Assembly (NCBI RefSeq): GCF_016424485.1
Contig: NZ_JAELUP010000008.1
Location: 1-64,000, forward strand
Length of the DNA stretch: 64,000 nt
Direction: 5' to 3'
From: Paenibacillus roseus
GTDB taxonomy: Bacteria; Bacillota; Bacilli; Paenibacillales; Paenibacillaceae
Under the pieces are notes generated by a model. That model worked only from the letters and a program-made list of their open reading frames with translations. It was not told the origin of the DNA and searched no databases. Positions within the stretch are counted from its first letter, which is position 1, and each line of letters begins with the position of its first letter. Made by a program: the position numbers and the translations under genes. Shown here piece after piece: positions 42,718 through 52,387 of this stretch.

Positions 42718-43986
42718 TCAAATCAGCAAATTAAAAAGCAGCGGGTCCTTATTCAGCTCAATATAGTGCAAGCCTTTGGCATTCATCCGCTCTAACAGCG
42801 GTTCGTAGTCGCAGCGCTGCTTCAACTCGATGCCGACAAGCGCCGGACCGTTGTCCTTGTTTGTTTTCTTTGTATATTCGAAGCGAGTAATATCATCCTC
42901 GGGTCCGAGCACATCATCCAGAAACTCGCGCAATGCGCCCGCCCGTTGAGGGAAGTTCACCATAAAATAATGCTTGAGTCCTTCGTATACCAGAGAGCGT
43001 TCCTTGATTTCCTGCATGCGATCGACGTCATTATTGCCGCCGCTGATGACGCAAACGACTGTTTTGCCTGCAATCTGTTCCCGGTACTGCTCAAGTCCGG
43101 CAATCGCAGTCGCGCCTGCCGGTTCTGCGACGATTGCATTTTCATTATACAGATCCAGCATGACCGTACAGATTCTGCCCTCGGCAACTTCGATGACATC
43201 GCTCAGACTGGTGCTGCATAGCTCAAAGGTCAGATCGCCTACCCGTTTGACAGCTGCGCCATCGACAAATTTATCGATTTCTGCCAGCGGCGTCACTTGT
43301 CCTGCAACGCGCGAGGCTATCATGGAAGGAGCGCCTGCCGGCTCGACGCCGATTAATTGCACCTCCGGCTTCACCACTTTCACATAAGAGCCAATGCCCG
43401 CGGCAAGGCCGCCGCCTCCGACTGTGACAAAGATATAGTCCGGCGCCTCCTCCGCCTGCTCGAGGATTTCCATCCCGATTGTACCGTTCCCGGCAATAAT
43501 CTTTGGATCATCAAACGGATGGATGAATGGCATCGAATCCCGTTCGCTAGCTGCGATAGCCTCTGCATAGGCATCGTCGAAAGTGTCTCCGACCAAAATA
43601 ACCTCAACCATATTCCCGCCGAAAAATCTGACCTGATGGACCTTTTGCCGCGGCGTGGTGCTTGGCATATAAATTTTCCCGGGAATTCCGAGCGTTTGAC
43701 AAGAGTACGCAACACCTTGCGCGTGATTGCCTGCGCTGGCGCAGACGACTCCTTTCAGCTCCTGGGAGGCCATGAGAGACTTCATCAGGTAATAGGCGCC
43801 GCGGATTTTGAATGAACGAACAATCTGAAGATCCTCCCGCTTGAGCAATACGCGGCAGCCGTAACGCTCCGACAGAACCCTGCTGTGCTGGAGCGGTGTG
43901 CGGACAATGACATCCTTTAACAAATGCTGGGCAAAGACGATCTCCTCCAGCGTTACTCTCGATGATGATGTATGCTGTTGATCCAT
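42718..43986 (-). CDS. ilvA: Threonine dehydratase (L-threonine ammonia-lyase)
   Basis: A 422-aa PLP enzyme that converts threonine to 2-oxobutanoate for isoleucine synthesis. PLP lysine in VRSFKIRGAYYLMKSL, ASAGNHAQGVAYSCQ, and glycine loop TVGGGGLAAGIGSYVK are visible. The C-terminal ACT-like regulatory domain (~330-422: YFMVNFPQRAGALREFLDDV) is of the short Bacillus type. ATG 43986 with GGAGGAGA. A T-box leader controls it. Confidence 0.95.
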   Translation of the reverse strand: MDQQHTSSSRVTLEEIVFAQHLLKDVIVRTPLQHSRVLSERYGCRVLLKREDLQIVRSFKIRGAYYLMKSLMASQELKGVVCASAGNHAQGVAYSCQTLGIPGKIYMPSTTPRQKVHQVRFFGGNMVEVILVGDTFDDAYAEAIAASERDSMPFIHPFDDPKIIAGNGTIGMEILEQAEEAPDYIFVTVGGGGLAAGIGSYVKVVKPEVQLIGVEPAGAPSMIASRVAGQVTPLAEIDKFVDGAAVKRVGDLTFELCSTSLSDVIEVAEGRICTVMLDLYNENAIVAEPAGATAIAGLEQYREQIAGKTVVCVISGGNNDVDRMQEIKERSLVYEGLKHYFMVNFPQRAGALREFLDDVLGPEDDITRFEYTKKTNKDNGPALVGIELKQRCDYEPLLERMNAKGLHYIELNKDPLLFNLLI

Positions 43987-44012
43987 GATGATCTCCTCCT
44001 GCCTTATAAAAT

Positions 44013-44381
44013 AAAAAAATCCCGCCCCTATATAAGGGACGAGAATGTTCTCTCGCGTTACCACCCTGATTTCAATGGGCAGCGCGAAGGGAATGCCCCG
44101 GCTGTCATTGACTCTCTGACACGTACAATGAATACGTGATCCTGCTAACGGTGGAGTCCGTCCGCAACTTAATTTCAGAGTGAGAGCAGCAGCGGGCCGA
44201 TTGGCAGCCGTAATTCTCTTCTGTTTCAGTCCGGATTCTCGGGGAGGATATGCGCCCGCCTGCAACCGCCGGCTTTCAGCATGACCGGCTCTCTGGGGAT
44301 TGCATGGGGCAAGGCGTTTTTTGTTCCCTTCAACGAATGTATGATTAACCCTTTTATACTCCTGTCCGGTGTAAAAGTCAA
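44013..44381 (-). promoter_or_regulatory. T-box riboswitch leader of ilvA with its promoter
   Basis: Promoter on the minus strand TTGACT (44381-44376), 17-bp spacer, TATAAA (44358-44353). The leader begins with the stem I start AGAGAGCCGG (~44295). The T-box AGGGTGGTAACGCG is at 44067-44054 and the competing terminator CTCGTCCC/GGGGCGGGA with T7 ends at 44013. ACCGTTA precedes it. tRNA-Ile or tRNA-Thr sensing is expected; I could not fix the specifier codon. Confidence 0.9.
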
Positions 44382-44391
44382 CTTTTTTAAA

Positions 44392-44436
44392 GGCTCAACC
44401 TAAAAAATAGTGCTTGACATAGAGGAGAGAGCAACC
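44392..44436. repeat. Truncated end of a palindromic MITE-like element
   Basis: GGCTCAACCTAAAA then TAGTG and TTGACATAGAGGAGAGA match the left end of the full element at 58592-58811 almost base for base. Only this ~40-bp end is present, next to the hisC stop codon. Confidence 0.68.
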
Positions 44437-44448
44437 TGAAGAGAAGCC

Positions 44449-45522
44449 TTAATCACTATAGTTGAGCGCAGCTTTAAATTGTGCAATTACATGATCCATT
44501 TGTTCATCTGTTCCGATCGAAATTCTTAGTTTATCCCGGAGTCGGTCGGCATTGAAATAGCGTACATATATTTCCTGTTCCATAAGCCGCTCCATCCATT
44601 CAAAGGCAGTTAATTGGCTGTTTGCAGGTGGCGTACACAGGACAAAATTGGTCTGTGACGGGAAGACTGTAAAACCAAGTTCCGCAAGTTGACTGCTGAA
44701 GGCATCCCTCGTTCGGCGAACAGCAGCCGCATTGCTCTTCATATATTGCTGATCCTTTAATGCAGCCAGAGCCAAACGCTGAGTGATCGTATTCAGGTGA
44801 TAGCTGTTGCGCCCCTTTTCGAAGGCCGAAATGAGGGAACTGTTTCCAAGTGCGTAGCCGACACGTCCACCGCATAGCGCATATGCTTTGGAGAAGGTGC
44901 GAATTACGAGCAAATTAGGCAATTCGCGAATAAGCGGGATGACAGATTCATCGGTTTCTACGAATTCCATATAGGCTTCATCTATCACAACAAGACCGTC
45001 AAACCCTCTGGCAAGCCGCTCGACTTCGGATGCAGGCAGCAGTAGACCTGTAGGAGCGTTGGGATTGACCAGAACGATAACATCAGCCGCACAAGCCATC
45101 AACTGATCGATATCGATAGAGAAGTCTTCGTCTGTCGGAATTCGAATCGTTTCCGACTGGTAGCTTGCAGCTACGTTCTCATACAAGGCAAAGGAAGGAT
45201 ACGGAATGGCAACACGCCGGTGCTCGCCGATCAAAGTTCGGAACAAGAGACCGATCAGCTCGCTGGAGCCGTTGCTGCAAAACACCTGGCTGCTCTCTAC
45301 CTGGTAGAAATCGGCCAATGCTTGCCTTAGCTCTGTGCATTGCGGGTCCGGGTAGCGGTGCAATACTTCGGCGGATGTATGCTGCAACGCAGCTAAGACC
45401 TCCGGGGAAGGCGGATAGGGACTCTCGTTCAGATGGAGACGGATCGCCCGTTCATGATCTTTCGGCATTATGCCGGATTTATAGGGCTCAAGCTTGTCAA
45501 TATGAGGCAGTACGTAGTTCAT
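44449..45522 (-). CDS. hisC: Histidinol-phosphate aminotransferase
   Basis: A 357-aa class II aminotransferase of histidine synthesis (also active on aromatic amino acids in Bacilli). Signatures: LHLNESPYPPSPEV, FCSNGSSELIGLLFRTLI, VLVNPNAPTGLLLP, VVIDEAYMEF and the PLP lysine in IRTFSKAYALCGGRVGYALG. GGGAGG stands before ATG 45522. It lies away from any other his gene and is divergent from a MocR regulator. Confidence 0.9.
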   Translation of the reverse strand: MNYVLPHIDKLEPYKSGIMPKDHERAIRLHLNESPYPPSPEVLAALQHTSAEVLHRYPDPQCTELRQALADFYQVESSQVFCSNGSSELIGLLFRTLIGEHRRVAIPYPSFALYENVAASYQSETIRIPTDEDFSIDIDQLMACAADVIVLVNPNAPTGLLLPASEVERLARGFDGLVVIDEAYMEFVETDESVIPLIRELPNLLVIRTFSKAYALCGGRVGYALGNSSLISAFEKGRNSYHLNTITQRLALAALKDQQYMKSNAAAVRRTRDAFSSQLAELGFTVFPSQTNFVLCTPPANSQLTAFEWMERLMEQEIYVRYFNADRLRDKLRISIGTDEQMDHVIAQFKAALNYSD

Positions 45523-45658
45523 GGCAATTTCCTCCCGCTGAAATAAGGTAATGGCGGCCGGCCAGTCTTAATGTTAAGATCATACTAGCAGATAATTGAC
45601 ATTATAAAAATGTACAGAAATGAAATAAATCAAATGACAGTTAAAGAAGGGATCATCA

Positions 45659-47092
45659 ATGCTCGAGATTACGCCTTCCCTGCAAGAGGATGGGGCAGAG
45701 CCGTTATTTATGCAGCTATACCGTTATTTGCGAGAAGAATTGCTCAAGGGCAATATCCCCTCCGGTAAAAGACTGCCCTCCATACGGACGCTGGCAGGAC
45801 ATTTGCAGCTAAGTCGGACACCGGTCGCTCTGGCATATGAGCAGCTTCTTGCCGAGGGATTTATCGAAAGCAGGCCGCGCAGCGGCTATTTCGCTGCTGT
45901 ACTGAATACAGACGGAATCGAAGGTGACAGTGGCAGAGCGGCTGCTCCCGCACTGTCACCGCTTCCGCCGAGAGCGTATCATGCGCCTCACCATGAACAG
46001 CTTGCCTATGACTTTGGATACGGCAGCGTAGATATTGAGCAATTCCCTCTTTCAAAATGGAAAAAATGGATGAATCGCTGCATCCGGCAGGAGGGCGGCC
46101 GTCTGCTGCTCTACGGTGAGCTGCAGGGAGAGGCGGAGCTGCGGGAGGAGATTGCTGCTTATTTGCATCAAACTCGCGGCGTGCGCTGCTTGCCTTCGCA
46201 AATTATAGTTGGTGCGGGAACGTATCATTCTCTGGATCTGCTGTTCCAACTGCTGGCGGAAGATGTGAACCGGATTGCGGCGGAGGAAGCGGTCAATGAT
46301 GGGGTGAAAGCGCTGCTTGGACGATTCCGCTACCCGTGCGTTCCGCTGCGGTTGGAGAAGGACGGCGTCAGCATTGAAGATGTCAGGCAAAGCGGGGCTC
46401 AGGCGGTATATGTAACTCCATCCCATCAATTTCCCTTCGGCATGACGCTGTCAGCAGGCAAAAGAATGGAACTTCTCCAATGGGCGCAGCAGACAGGAGG
46501 GTATATCATTGAAAATGATTATGATGGGGAATTCCGCTATGGCGGTCGTCCGATCCCATCTCTGCAAAGTATGGATGAGCATGGGAGGGTAATTTATGTC
46601 GGCACCTTCTCGAAAATTTTGATACCGTCCCTGCGCCTCAGCTATATGGTACTCCCGTTCCCGCTGCTCCAGCGGTTTTACAGTCGTGGTCATACCTATG
46701 ACCAGCTGGCGTCACCGATTTTCCAGCATACGCTGTACCATTTCATGAAATCAGGGGAACTGTCCCGCCACATTCGCAAAATGCGGACCCTGTACCAGAA
46801 CAAGCAGCAGGTTTTGCTGGGGCATATTCGCAGGCTGATGGGAGATCAGGCAGAAATCATCGGGGCTAGTTCAGGGCTGCACATTTTGCTTCATCTATCT
46901 TTGAAGCGGGATGAGATGGACATGATCCGCTCAGCCGGGCAGGCAGGGGTAAGAGTCTACCCTACCTCGGTTTATGCTCTTGATCCGGCCCGCGCTCCGT
47001 CTTCTACGGTAATGCTTGGCTATGGAGGCCTGACCGCACAGCAGATTGGTGATGGCATTGAGCGGCTTGCTGCTGCTTGGCTTGAACGGTGA
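45659..47092 (+). CDS. MocR/PdxR-type transcriptional regulator (GntR HTH plus aminotransferase domain)
   Basis: A 477-aa regulator. The N-terminal GntR winged helix (~10-80: LFMQLYRYLREELLKGNIPS, LPSIRTLAGHLQLSRTPVAL) is fused to a class I aminotransferase-like domain with the PLP lysine in VGTFSKILIPSLRLSYMVLP and NDYDGEFRYGGRP. Such proteins sense PLP or amino compounds. ATG 45659 with GAAGGG upstream. It is divergent from hisC with a 136-nt gap, a possible target. Confidence 0.92.
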   Translation: MLEITPSLQEDGAEPLFMQLYRYLREELLKGNIPSGKRLPSIRTLAGHLQLSRTPVALAYEQLLAEGFIESRPRSGYFAAVLNTDGIEGDSGRAAAPALSPLPPRAYHAPHHEQLAYDFGYGSVDIEQFPLSKWKKWMNRCIRQEGGRLLLYGELQGEAELREEIAAYLHQTRGVRCLPSQIIVGAGTYHSLDLLFQLLAEDVNRIAAEEAVNDGVKALLGRFRYPCVPLRLEKDGVSIEDVRQSGAQAVYVTPSHQFPFGMTLSAGKRMELLQWAQQTGGYIIENDYDGEFRYGGRPIPSLQSMDEHGRVIYVGTFSKILIPSLRLSYMVLPFPLLQRFYSRGHTYDQLASPIFQHTLYHFMKSGELSRHIRKMRTLYQNKQQVLLGHIRRLMGDQAEIIGASSGLHILLHLSLKRDEMDMIRSAGQAGVRVYPTSVYALDPARAPSSTVMLGYGGLTAQQIGDGIERLAAAWLER

Positions 47093-47185
47093 CCGGGGGT
47101 TGTGTGAGCTTATTTCCCTTCCCTTCTCCCATTTACTGGGCTATAATCAGGTCATGTCCAAGCACATCATCAGGGAGGATTAACG

Positions 47186-47848
47186 ATGAAGAAATTAAGA
47201 CTTGTTCAACAAATTGTGGATGAAGGCGTCGTCGCAGTGCTCCGGGGAGACACCTGGGAAGAGGTTGTCGAAATGGCCGAGCAGTCGATTGCCGGGGGTA
47301 TCAAAGTCATCGAGATTACAATGACAGTTCCATTTGCTCTACGGGCAATTGAACAACTGGCTGCTAAATATTCCAGCACCTCAAGCGATCCGTCAACCTA
47401 TGCGATTATTGGTGTGGGTACTGTGCTTGACCCCGAAACAGCCCGTGCCGCTATCCTGAGCGGAGCGGAATTCGTTGTCGGCCCTTCACTGAATCCGGCT
47501 ACTGTGACGCTTTGCAACCGCTATCGTGTCCCTGCTATGCCCGGTGTAATGACAGTTAAGGAAATTCAGGAAGCGCTTGAACTTGGCGTTGACATTGTGA
47601 AGCTGTTCCCGGGCAATCTGTACTCGCCGGCCATGATCAAGGCGATCAAAGGCCCTGTGCCGCAGGCAAACATTATGCCTACCGGCGGTGTCTCGCTCGA
47701 TAATTTGGGAGAGTGGATCAAAGCAGGTGCTGTAGCTGTCGGAATCGGTTCGGATTTGACAGCCGCTGCGGTCAAGAAAAGGGATTACTCGTTGATCGCC
47801 GAGCGTGCAGCTCAATATATTGCAGCCTATAAGGCAGCCAAGAGCTGA
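47186..47848 (+). CDS. eda: KDPG/KHG aldolase (2-dehydro-3-deoxyphosphogluconate aldolase)
   Basis: A 220-aa Schiff-base aldolase that cleaves KDPG to pyruvate and glyceraldehyde 3-phosphate. Family features: VVAVLRGDTWEEVVEMAEQS, IKVIEITMTVPFALRAIEQL, IGVGTVLDPETARAAILSGA, the Schiff-base Lys in DIVKLFPGNLYSPAMIKAIK, and MPTGGVSLDNLGEWIKAGAV. GGGAGG precedes ATG 47186. No other uronate or gluconate genes are adjacent. Confidence 0.92.
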   Translation: MKKLRLVQQIVDEGVVAVLRGDTWEEVVEMAEQSIAGGIKVIEITMTVPFALRAIEQLAAKYSSTSSDPSTYAIIGVGTVLDPETARAAILSGAEFVVGPSLNPATVTLCNRYRVPAMPGVMTVKEIQEALELGVDIVKLFPGNLYSPAMIKAIKGPVPQANIMPTGGVSLDNLGEWIKAGAVAVGIGSDLTAAAVKKRDYSLIAERAAQYIAAYKAAKS

Positions 47849-47888
47849 TTGTTCATTCGGAGCGCCGATTAGGCTTGAAACGTAATAT

Positions 47889-47926
47889 GCAGGTCCGGGA
47901 TGATCGTGTCCCGGCCTGCTTTTTTT
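47889..47926 (+). terminator. Terminator after the KDPG aldolase gene
   Basis: GCAGGTCCGGGA (47889-47900) with TCCCGGCCTGC (47909-47919, one bulge) followed by TTTTTTT. The remaining gap to 48149 has no gene. Confidence 0.9.
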
Positions 47927-48148
47927 GTGTTGGAGGTATCTGAATCAGGGTTGGATGTCAGACTTATTTATTTTATAATAGATATAGATATGATGTAGGC
48001 ATTAACGTTTCCCCTCGCTGCATAAGGCAAGGGAAACATGGCGGCGCTATTCGAAATCATCCGTTCAAGTTCTAAAGAAGTCAAGCACTGATTAAAAATA
48101 GTCTATTTGAATGAACAATGTTTTAGGGCAGGAGAGGGGCTTTCAAGC

Positions 48149-50269
48149 ATGCAGCCATTACGCTCGGAGGAGCAGAAGAAACGTGAAATCGCCAACAGGC
48201 GCCGATTTTCCTTCCGGTTGAATATCTTCTTTTTTCTCACTTTTGTTGTGTTTTCAGTCCTCATCTTACGTTTGGCAGTCCTTCAATTCGTTGAAGGTCC
48301 AGAACTTAGGGAGAAGGTAGCCCGCATCGGGAATGTGTACGTCAAAATCCCGCCGATTCGGGGAAACATATATGATCTCAACGGGGAGCCGATTGCTTAC
48401 TCCACTTCGACTCAATCCCTTTATTATACGATACAGCCCAATACGAAAGAGGATGATGCCAGAGAACTGGCGCAGCATTTGGCTGAAACTTTCGAAAAGC
48501 TTGGGGACGATACCGATGCCCCGCAGCTTACCGCCGACAGTATCTTCGAAATGATGGATATCAGGGGGAGATTAAGCTACGTGTTTGAGCCGCGGCGAAT
48601 CAAAGCCGGAATTAACGAAAAAGAAATCGCCTACTTTATGGAGAACAGCGACCGCTATGTAGGAGTAGACATTATTGAAGAAAGCATCCGTCATTACAGC
48701 AAGGATACAATTGCCGTGCAACTGGTGGGTTATATGAAAGGCTTCAACTCGTTGTATCAGAATGAGAATGGCATTCGAAAATATCAGGAAATCAAGCAGG
48801 ACAACTCCAACCGCGACCCTGTCGATCAGTATCTGGACAAGGAAAAGGTCGGCTACGACGGTCTGGAGCTGATGTATCAGGATGAGCTTAGAGGCAAGAA
48901 CGGCGTTAAGAAATATCCGGTGGACAGCATGAGCCGCATTATCGGTCCTATGGAACTGACTGTGCCAGAGAAGGGCAACAACCTCTTTTTGACCATTGAT
49001 AAAAATGTCCAGTTGCGCACAGAGGACGCCATCATGGAGCATCTGGAGAAGATTCGCAATTCCTCCAACCCGAGAGAGCGTGCGAAGTACGCGAGGACCG
49101 GTTATGCTGTGGCGATGGAAGTCAAGACGGGCAAGGTTGTAGCTATGGCAAGCATGCCAGATTACGATCCGAATGTATGGCAGGGGCCGATTAGTCAGGA
49201 AACCTCGCAATACTTGCAGTATTTTATTAATAATGGAACCATTCGGACATCGATGCCTTATTATGAAGACCCCAAGGAAGTGCCGAATCATCCTTCGTCG
49301 CTGGTCTATCTCGGTTCAACTCAAAAACCGCTTACCGTACTTCTCGGCTTGAACGAGAAGCTGTTTACGCCACAGACGACATACTATGACCGCGGAGCCT
49401 TCTACTTTGGCCGTGAAGGTCACAAGACGAGCGTATCGAATGCGAGCAACGTAGCGAATGGACCGCTGCAGCCTTGGCAAGCGATTTCCAAGTCCTCGAA
49501 TGCCTTCATGGCGGAGCTGATCGGCAACAAGTTGTTTATGAAACCTGGCAATGAAGGGCTTGAAATTTGGGATCGCTATATGGAAGAGTTCGGACTTGGC
49601 GTACTGACTGGCAGCGGGCTGCCGAACGAATCCAGGGGTGTCAAAGACTACTTCAGCGAATCAAGCGGAAGTGCCCAGGCGGCTCTTGTTTTCTCATCCT
49701 TCGGTCAGCAGGGGCGTTATACGGCACTGCAATTGGCTCAGTACACTACAATGCTGGCTAACCGCGGGAAGCGGATGAAGCCGCAATTTGTGAATGAAAT
49801 TCGTGATGCGAAAGGGAATCTGGTGCAAGGCTACAAGCCCGAAGTGCTCAATGAAGTGGATATTCCAGGCACTTACTGGGATGTTGTCGAGAGAGGGATG
49901 TCCCAGGTTTCGGCGCAGGGCTTCGAAGGTTTCCCTTACAGCTTCAACCGGAAGACCGGGACATCGCAGCAGGACGTTGGTAAGCGCAAGCGCGTGGAGA
50001 ATGCGGTGTTCATCGCCTACGCGCCCGCCAATGATCCGGTGCTTGCCGTAGCGGTAGTTGTGCCGGATGGCGGCTATGGCAGCTTCGGGGCAGCGCCGAT
50101 TGCCCGCAAAATTTTTGACGCCTATGATGATGAGGTCGGATTGACCGGTACGCCTAAGAATCCGACGAAGAAGAAGCACGAGAACAGCTCCGGTGACCCG
50201 GATAATGCGCAAGGTGATCAGACAGATCGTACAGAGGGTAATCAAGTCAATCCTCCGGCAGGTCAATAA
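48149..50269 (+). CDS. Class B penicillin-binding protein (PBP2-like transpeptidase)
   Basis: A 706-aa cell-wall transpeptidase. One N-terminal membrane anchor (FRLNIFFFLTFVVFSVLILR), dimerisation domain (IPPIRGNIYDLNGEPIAYST), then transpeptidase domain with SxxK as GSTQKPLT, SxN as KSSNAFM and KTG as RKTGTSQ, all intact. STQK replaces the usual STFK. A Lys/Asn/Gln-rich tail (~40 aa) ends the protein. ATG 48149 with GGAGAGGGG 9 nt upstream; TTG 48107 is less likely. Resembles Bacillus PbpA/PbpH. Confidence 0.92.
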   Translation: MQPLRSEEQKKREIANRRRFSFRLNIFFFLTFVVFSVLILRLAVLQFVEGPELREKVARIGNVYVKIPPIRGNIYDLNGEPIAYSTSTQSLYYTIQPNTKEDDARELAQHLAETFEKLGDDTDAPQLTADSIFEMMDIRGRLSYVFEPRRIKAGINEKEIAYFMENSDRYVGVDIIEESIRHYSKDTIAVQLVGYMKGFNSLYQNENGIRKYQEIKQDNSNRDPVDQYLDKEKVGYDGLELMYQDELRGKNGVKKYPVDSMSRIIGPMELTVPEKGNNLFLTIDKNVQLRTEDAIMEHLEKIRNSSNPRERAKYARTGYAVAMEVKTGKVVAMASMPDYDPNVWQGPISQETSQYLQYFINNGTIRTSMPYYEDPKEVPNHPSSLVYLGSTQKPLTVLLGLNEKLFTPQTTYYDRGAFYFGREGHKTSVSNASNVANGPLQPWQAISKSSNAFMAELIGNKLFMKPGNEGLEIWDRYMEEFGLGVLTGSGLPNESRGVKDYFSESSGSAQAALVFSSFGQQGRYTALQLAQYTTMLANRGKRMKPQFVNEIRDAKGNLVQGYKPEVLNEVDIPGTYWDVVERGMSQVSAQGFEGFPYSFNRKTGTSQQDVGKRKRVENAVFIAYAPANDPVLAVAVVVPDGGYGSFGAAPIARKIFDAYDDEVGLTGTPKNPTKKKHENSSGDPDNAQGDQTDRTEGNQVNPPAGQ

Positions 50270-50320
50270 GGTGGATGTCCTGACAGTCCGGTCTACTTTA
50301 TAATTAGCTTTTCTTTCTCC

Positions 50321-50371
50321 GCGGAATGAAGCATTTGTCCGTCAAAGGACAGCAAGATGTTTCCTGCTTGA
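50321..50371. repeat. Dispersed hairpin repeat
   Basis: GCGGAATGAAGCATTTGTCC then GTCAAAGGACAGCAAGATGT and TTCCTGCTTG. A full-length copy of the element at 28691; TGTCC and GGACA can pair around GTCAAA. Confidence 0.65.
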
Positions 50372-50377
50372 TCAAAG

Positions 50378-50433
50378 AAAGGCCTCCTCCATGATCACCG
50401 TATGCATTTTGGTGACCATGGAAGAGGCCTTTT
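50378..50433. terminator. Bidirectional terminator between the PBP and ktrB genes
   Basis: A ~21-bp stem, AAAGGCCTCCTCCATGATCA (from 50378) with GACCATGGAAGAGGCCTTT (to 50433), with few mismatches and an A-run/T-run on either side. Confidence 0.85.
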
Positions 50434-50434
50434 C

Positions 50435-51796
50435 CTATCCAATTATGATATCTTCTTTCGGGTAGTGGTAATTTTGCTTGCGCTTGTTGGTGCGGAAAAT
50501 GAACAGCAGGGACAATACGCCGAGCCGTCCGATGAACATGATGATCATAAGCACCCATTTGCCTTCAGTAGACAACTCCCCGGTAATCCCCATCGACAAC
50601 CCGCTTGTCCCGAATGCCGAACAGATTTCGAAAATGATCGAGATAAGCGGCAGATGTGAATGTTCAGTATAGGACAGCAACATCGTACTGACAACGACAA
50701 TTATTGCCGCCGCTGCAAATACAACGAAGCTCTTGATAATGTCCTCCTGTTTGATCGTTCTCCGGAACACTCTTACTTCGCTGCGCCCCGCCGCGTAATG
50801 AATCAGCGTAAGCAAAATCACTGCAAATGTGGTCGTGCGGATACCGCCCCCCACGCTGGATGGGCTGGCTCCGATAAACATCAAAGCGGAGAGCAGGATC
50901 TGGGTCGGATTACTGAAATCATTGATATCCATCGTGTAAAAGCCCGCACTGCGAGTCGATACGGAATTAAAAAGCGAGTAGAACAGCTTCTCATGCCAGC
51001 TCAGTGAGGCAAAATAGAAATCCTGCTCCAGCAGCCAAATGCCCATAGCCCCGGCAATGATCAAGGAGAGAAACATAATCCCGGTTACTTTGGTATACAA
51101 AGAAAAGCGGTAATGGTTGTTTTTGCTTGTAATGTACTGGTAAAGCTCTATCAATACCGGAAACCCGATTGCGCCCAGCAATACCAGCAGCATCGTGATG
51201 ATTTGCAACATATAATCGCCGGAGAAAGTCGTTAGCGAATCCCCGTAAATATCAAAACCGGAGTTGGTGAAGGCCGAGATGGAATGGAAAGCGCTGTGGA
51301 CAAAGCTTGTCAGCCAATCACTATACACACCCGCCAGTTTAAAATAGATCGTCAGAATGAGCGCGCCGACGCCCTCTATAATCAACGTGAGAATAAATAC
51401 GAGCTTCAACAGTTGAACAAGACCGGACAGGTTATTGCGGTTTTGGTCTACCATAATGAGTTTTCGGTAGGAGAGGCTAATATTTCGGCCCAGAATCAGC
51501 CACAGGAACACCCCGAGTGTCATAATGCCGATTCCGCCGAGTTGAAACATGCACAGCAGCGCAATTTTGCCGAATTCACTGAAGGTTTCCCCCGTATTAA
51601 CGACCGTTAATCCCGTTACGCTGACTGCGCTTGTCGCTGTGAACAGCGCGTCCATCCAGGAGAGACTTGCCCCCTCCTGCCAACTGATCGGAAGCCGCAG
51701 CACCACTGTCGACAGAATCACCGCGGCCAGGTAACCGAGCGCAATAAACTGAGTGGGCGTGATGCGGCTGGAATATTTTTTGAGCCTTAATTTCAT
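50435..51796 (-). CDS. ktrB: KtrB-type potassium uptake membrane subunit
   Basis: A 453-aa TrkH/KtrB channel subunit with four M1-P-M2 repeats. Selectivity-loop regions are visible: TATSAVSVTGLTVVNTGE, SISAFTNSGFDIYGDSL, SVSTRSAGFYTMDIN and CSAFGTSGLSMGITGEL. It needs a KtrA-type gating ring, which is not encoded here. ATG 51796 gives MKLRLKKYSSRITPTQFIAL; the frame to 51883 is extended without support. GGAGG lies 12 nt upstream. Confidence 0.93.
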   Translation of the reverse strand: MKLRLKKYSSRITPTQFIALGYLAAVILSTVVLRLPISWQEGASLSWMDALFTATSAVSVTGLTVVNTGETFSEFGKIALLCMFQLGGIGIMTLGVFLWLILGRNISLSYRKLIMVDQNRNNLSGLVQLLKLVFILTLIIEGVGALILTIYFKLAGVYSDWLTSFVHSAFHSISAFTNSGFDIYGDSLTTFSGDYMLQIITMLLVLLGAIGFPVLIELYQYITSKNNHYRFSLYTKVTGIMFLSLIIAGAMGIWLLEQDFYFASLSWHEKLFYSLFNSVSTRSAGFYTMDINDFSNPTQILLSALMFIGASPSSVGGGIRTTTFAVILLTLIHYAAGRSEVRVFRRTIKQEDIIKSFVVFAAAAIIVVVSTMLLSYTEHSHLPLISIIFEICSAFGTSGLSMGITGELSTEGKWVLMIIMFIGRLGVLSLLFIFRTNKRKQNYHYPKEDIIIG

Positions 51797-51960
51797 TTCC
51801 AAGTGGTGCCTCCATTTTGTATGGGCTAATTGACAGCACTCTAAGCTGCCAGGATTTGATGCTATCATACCTGATTTAAGCAAAAGAATCCATGATCAGG
51901 CTGAATAACTGTTACATCCAGATGCTTTTGGTAATACTATGAAGGAAAGGGGGGAGCAAG

Positions 51961-52209
51961 GTGGCTATATTGCCGATTCATGAGCGTCTTGCCGAATTGT
52001 GGACCTTGAAGAGTACGCGTGAACTGACCGATCAGGAGGCAATGGATATGGAGCATTGTATGGCTGTCAATGCCTCATATTGCCGTGAACTGGCCCATCT
52101 GCGCAACATTTCTTTACTGGCATCCATGACAGGAGACAGCGTGTGGCAGCATGAAATCTGTTCACAAATTGAGAAACTGATCGGGGCGCCGCCCACAACT
52201 CCCCGCTAG
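51961..52209 (+). CDS. Small conserved-type hypothetical protein, 82 aa
   Basis: MAILPIHERLAELWTLKSTR ... NISLLASMTGDSVWQHEICS: an all-helical small protein of a type I recall from many Paenibacillus genomes in several copies (DUF7667-like), function unknown. AGGAAAGGGGGGAG precedes the GTG at 51961. It ends before a good terminator, so it is a single-gene unit. Confidence 0.72.
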   Translation: MAILPIHERLAELWTLKSTRELTDQEAMDMEHCMAVNASYCRELAHLRNISLLASMTGDSVWQHEICSQIEKLIGAPPTTPR

Positions 52210-52233
52210 AATTGTCCCCCCATATCTTTGATT

Positions 52234-52267
52234 CCGGAACTTGGCTTTACGGCAGTTCCGGTTTTTT
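52234..52267 (+). terminator. Terminator after the 82-aa gene
   Basis: CCGGAACT (52234-52241) / AGTTCCGG (52254-52261) followed by TTTTTT. Confidence 0.9.
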
Positions 52268-52317
52268 GGTTGTTCTCCAACATTTCCGTACGAAGAAGTC
52301 TGATTTAAATAAATATA

Positions 52318-52346
52318 TTGACACTGATAATCATTATCATTATTAT
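52318..52346 (+). promoter_or_regulatory. Fur-controlled promoter
   Basis: TTGACA (52318-52323), exact 17-bp spacer, TATTAT (52341-52346). The spacer holds TGATAATCATTATCA (52325-52339), a perfect 7-1-7 Fur box. Strong iron repression of the downstream operon is inferred. Confidence 0.92.
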
Positions 52347-52387
52347 TTAAATTGAAAGTCATGAACGGATTGGAAGGAGGGGCGGCT

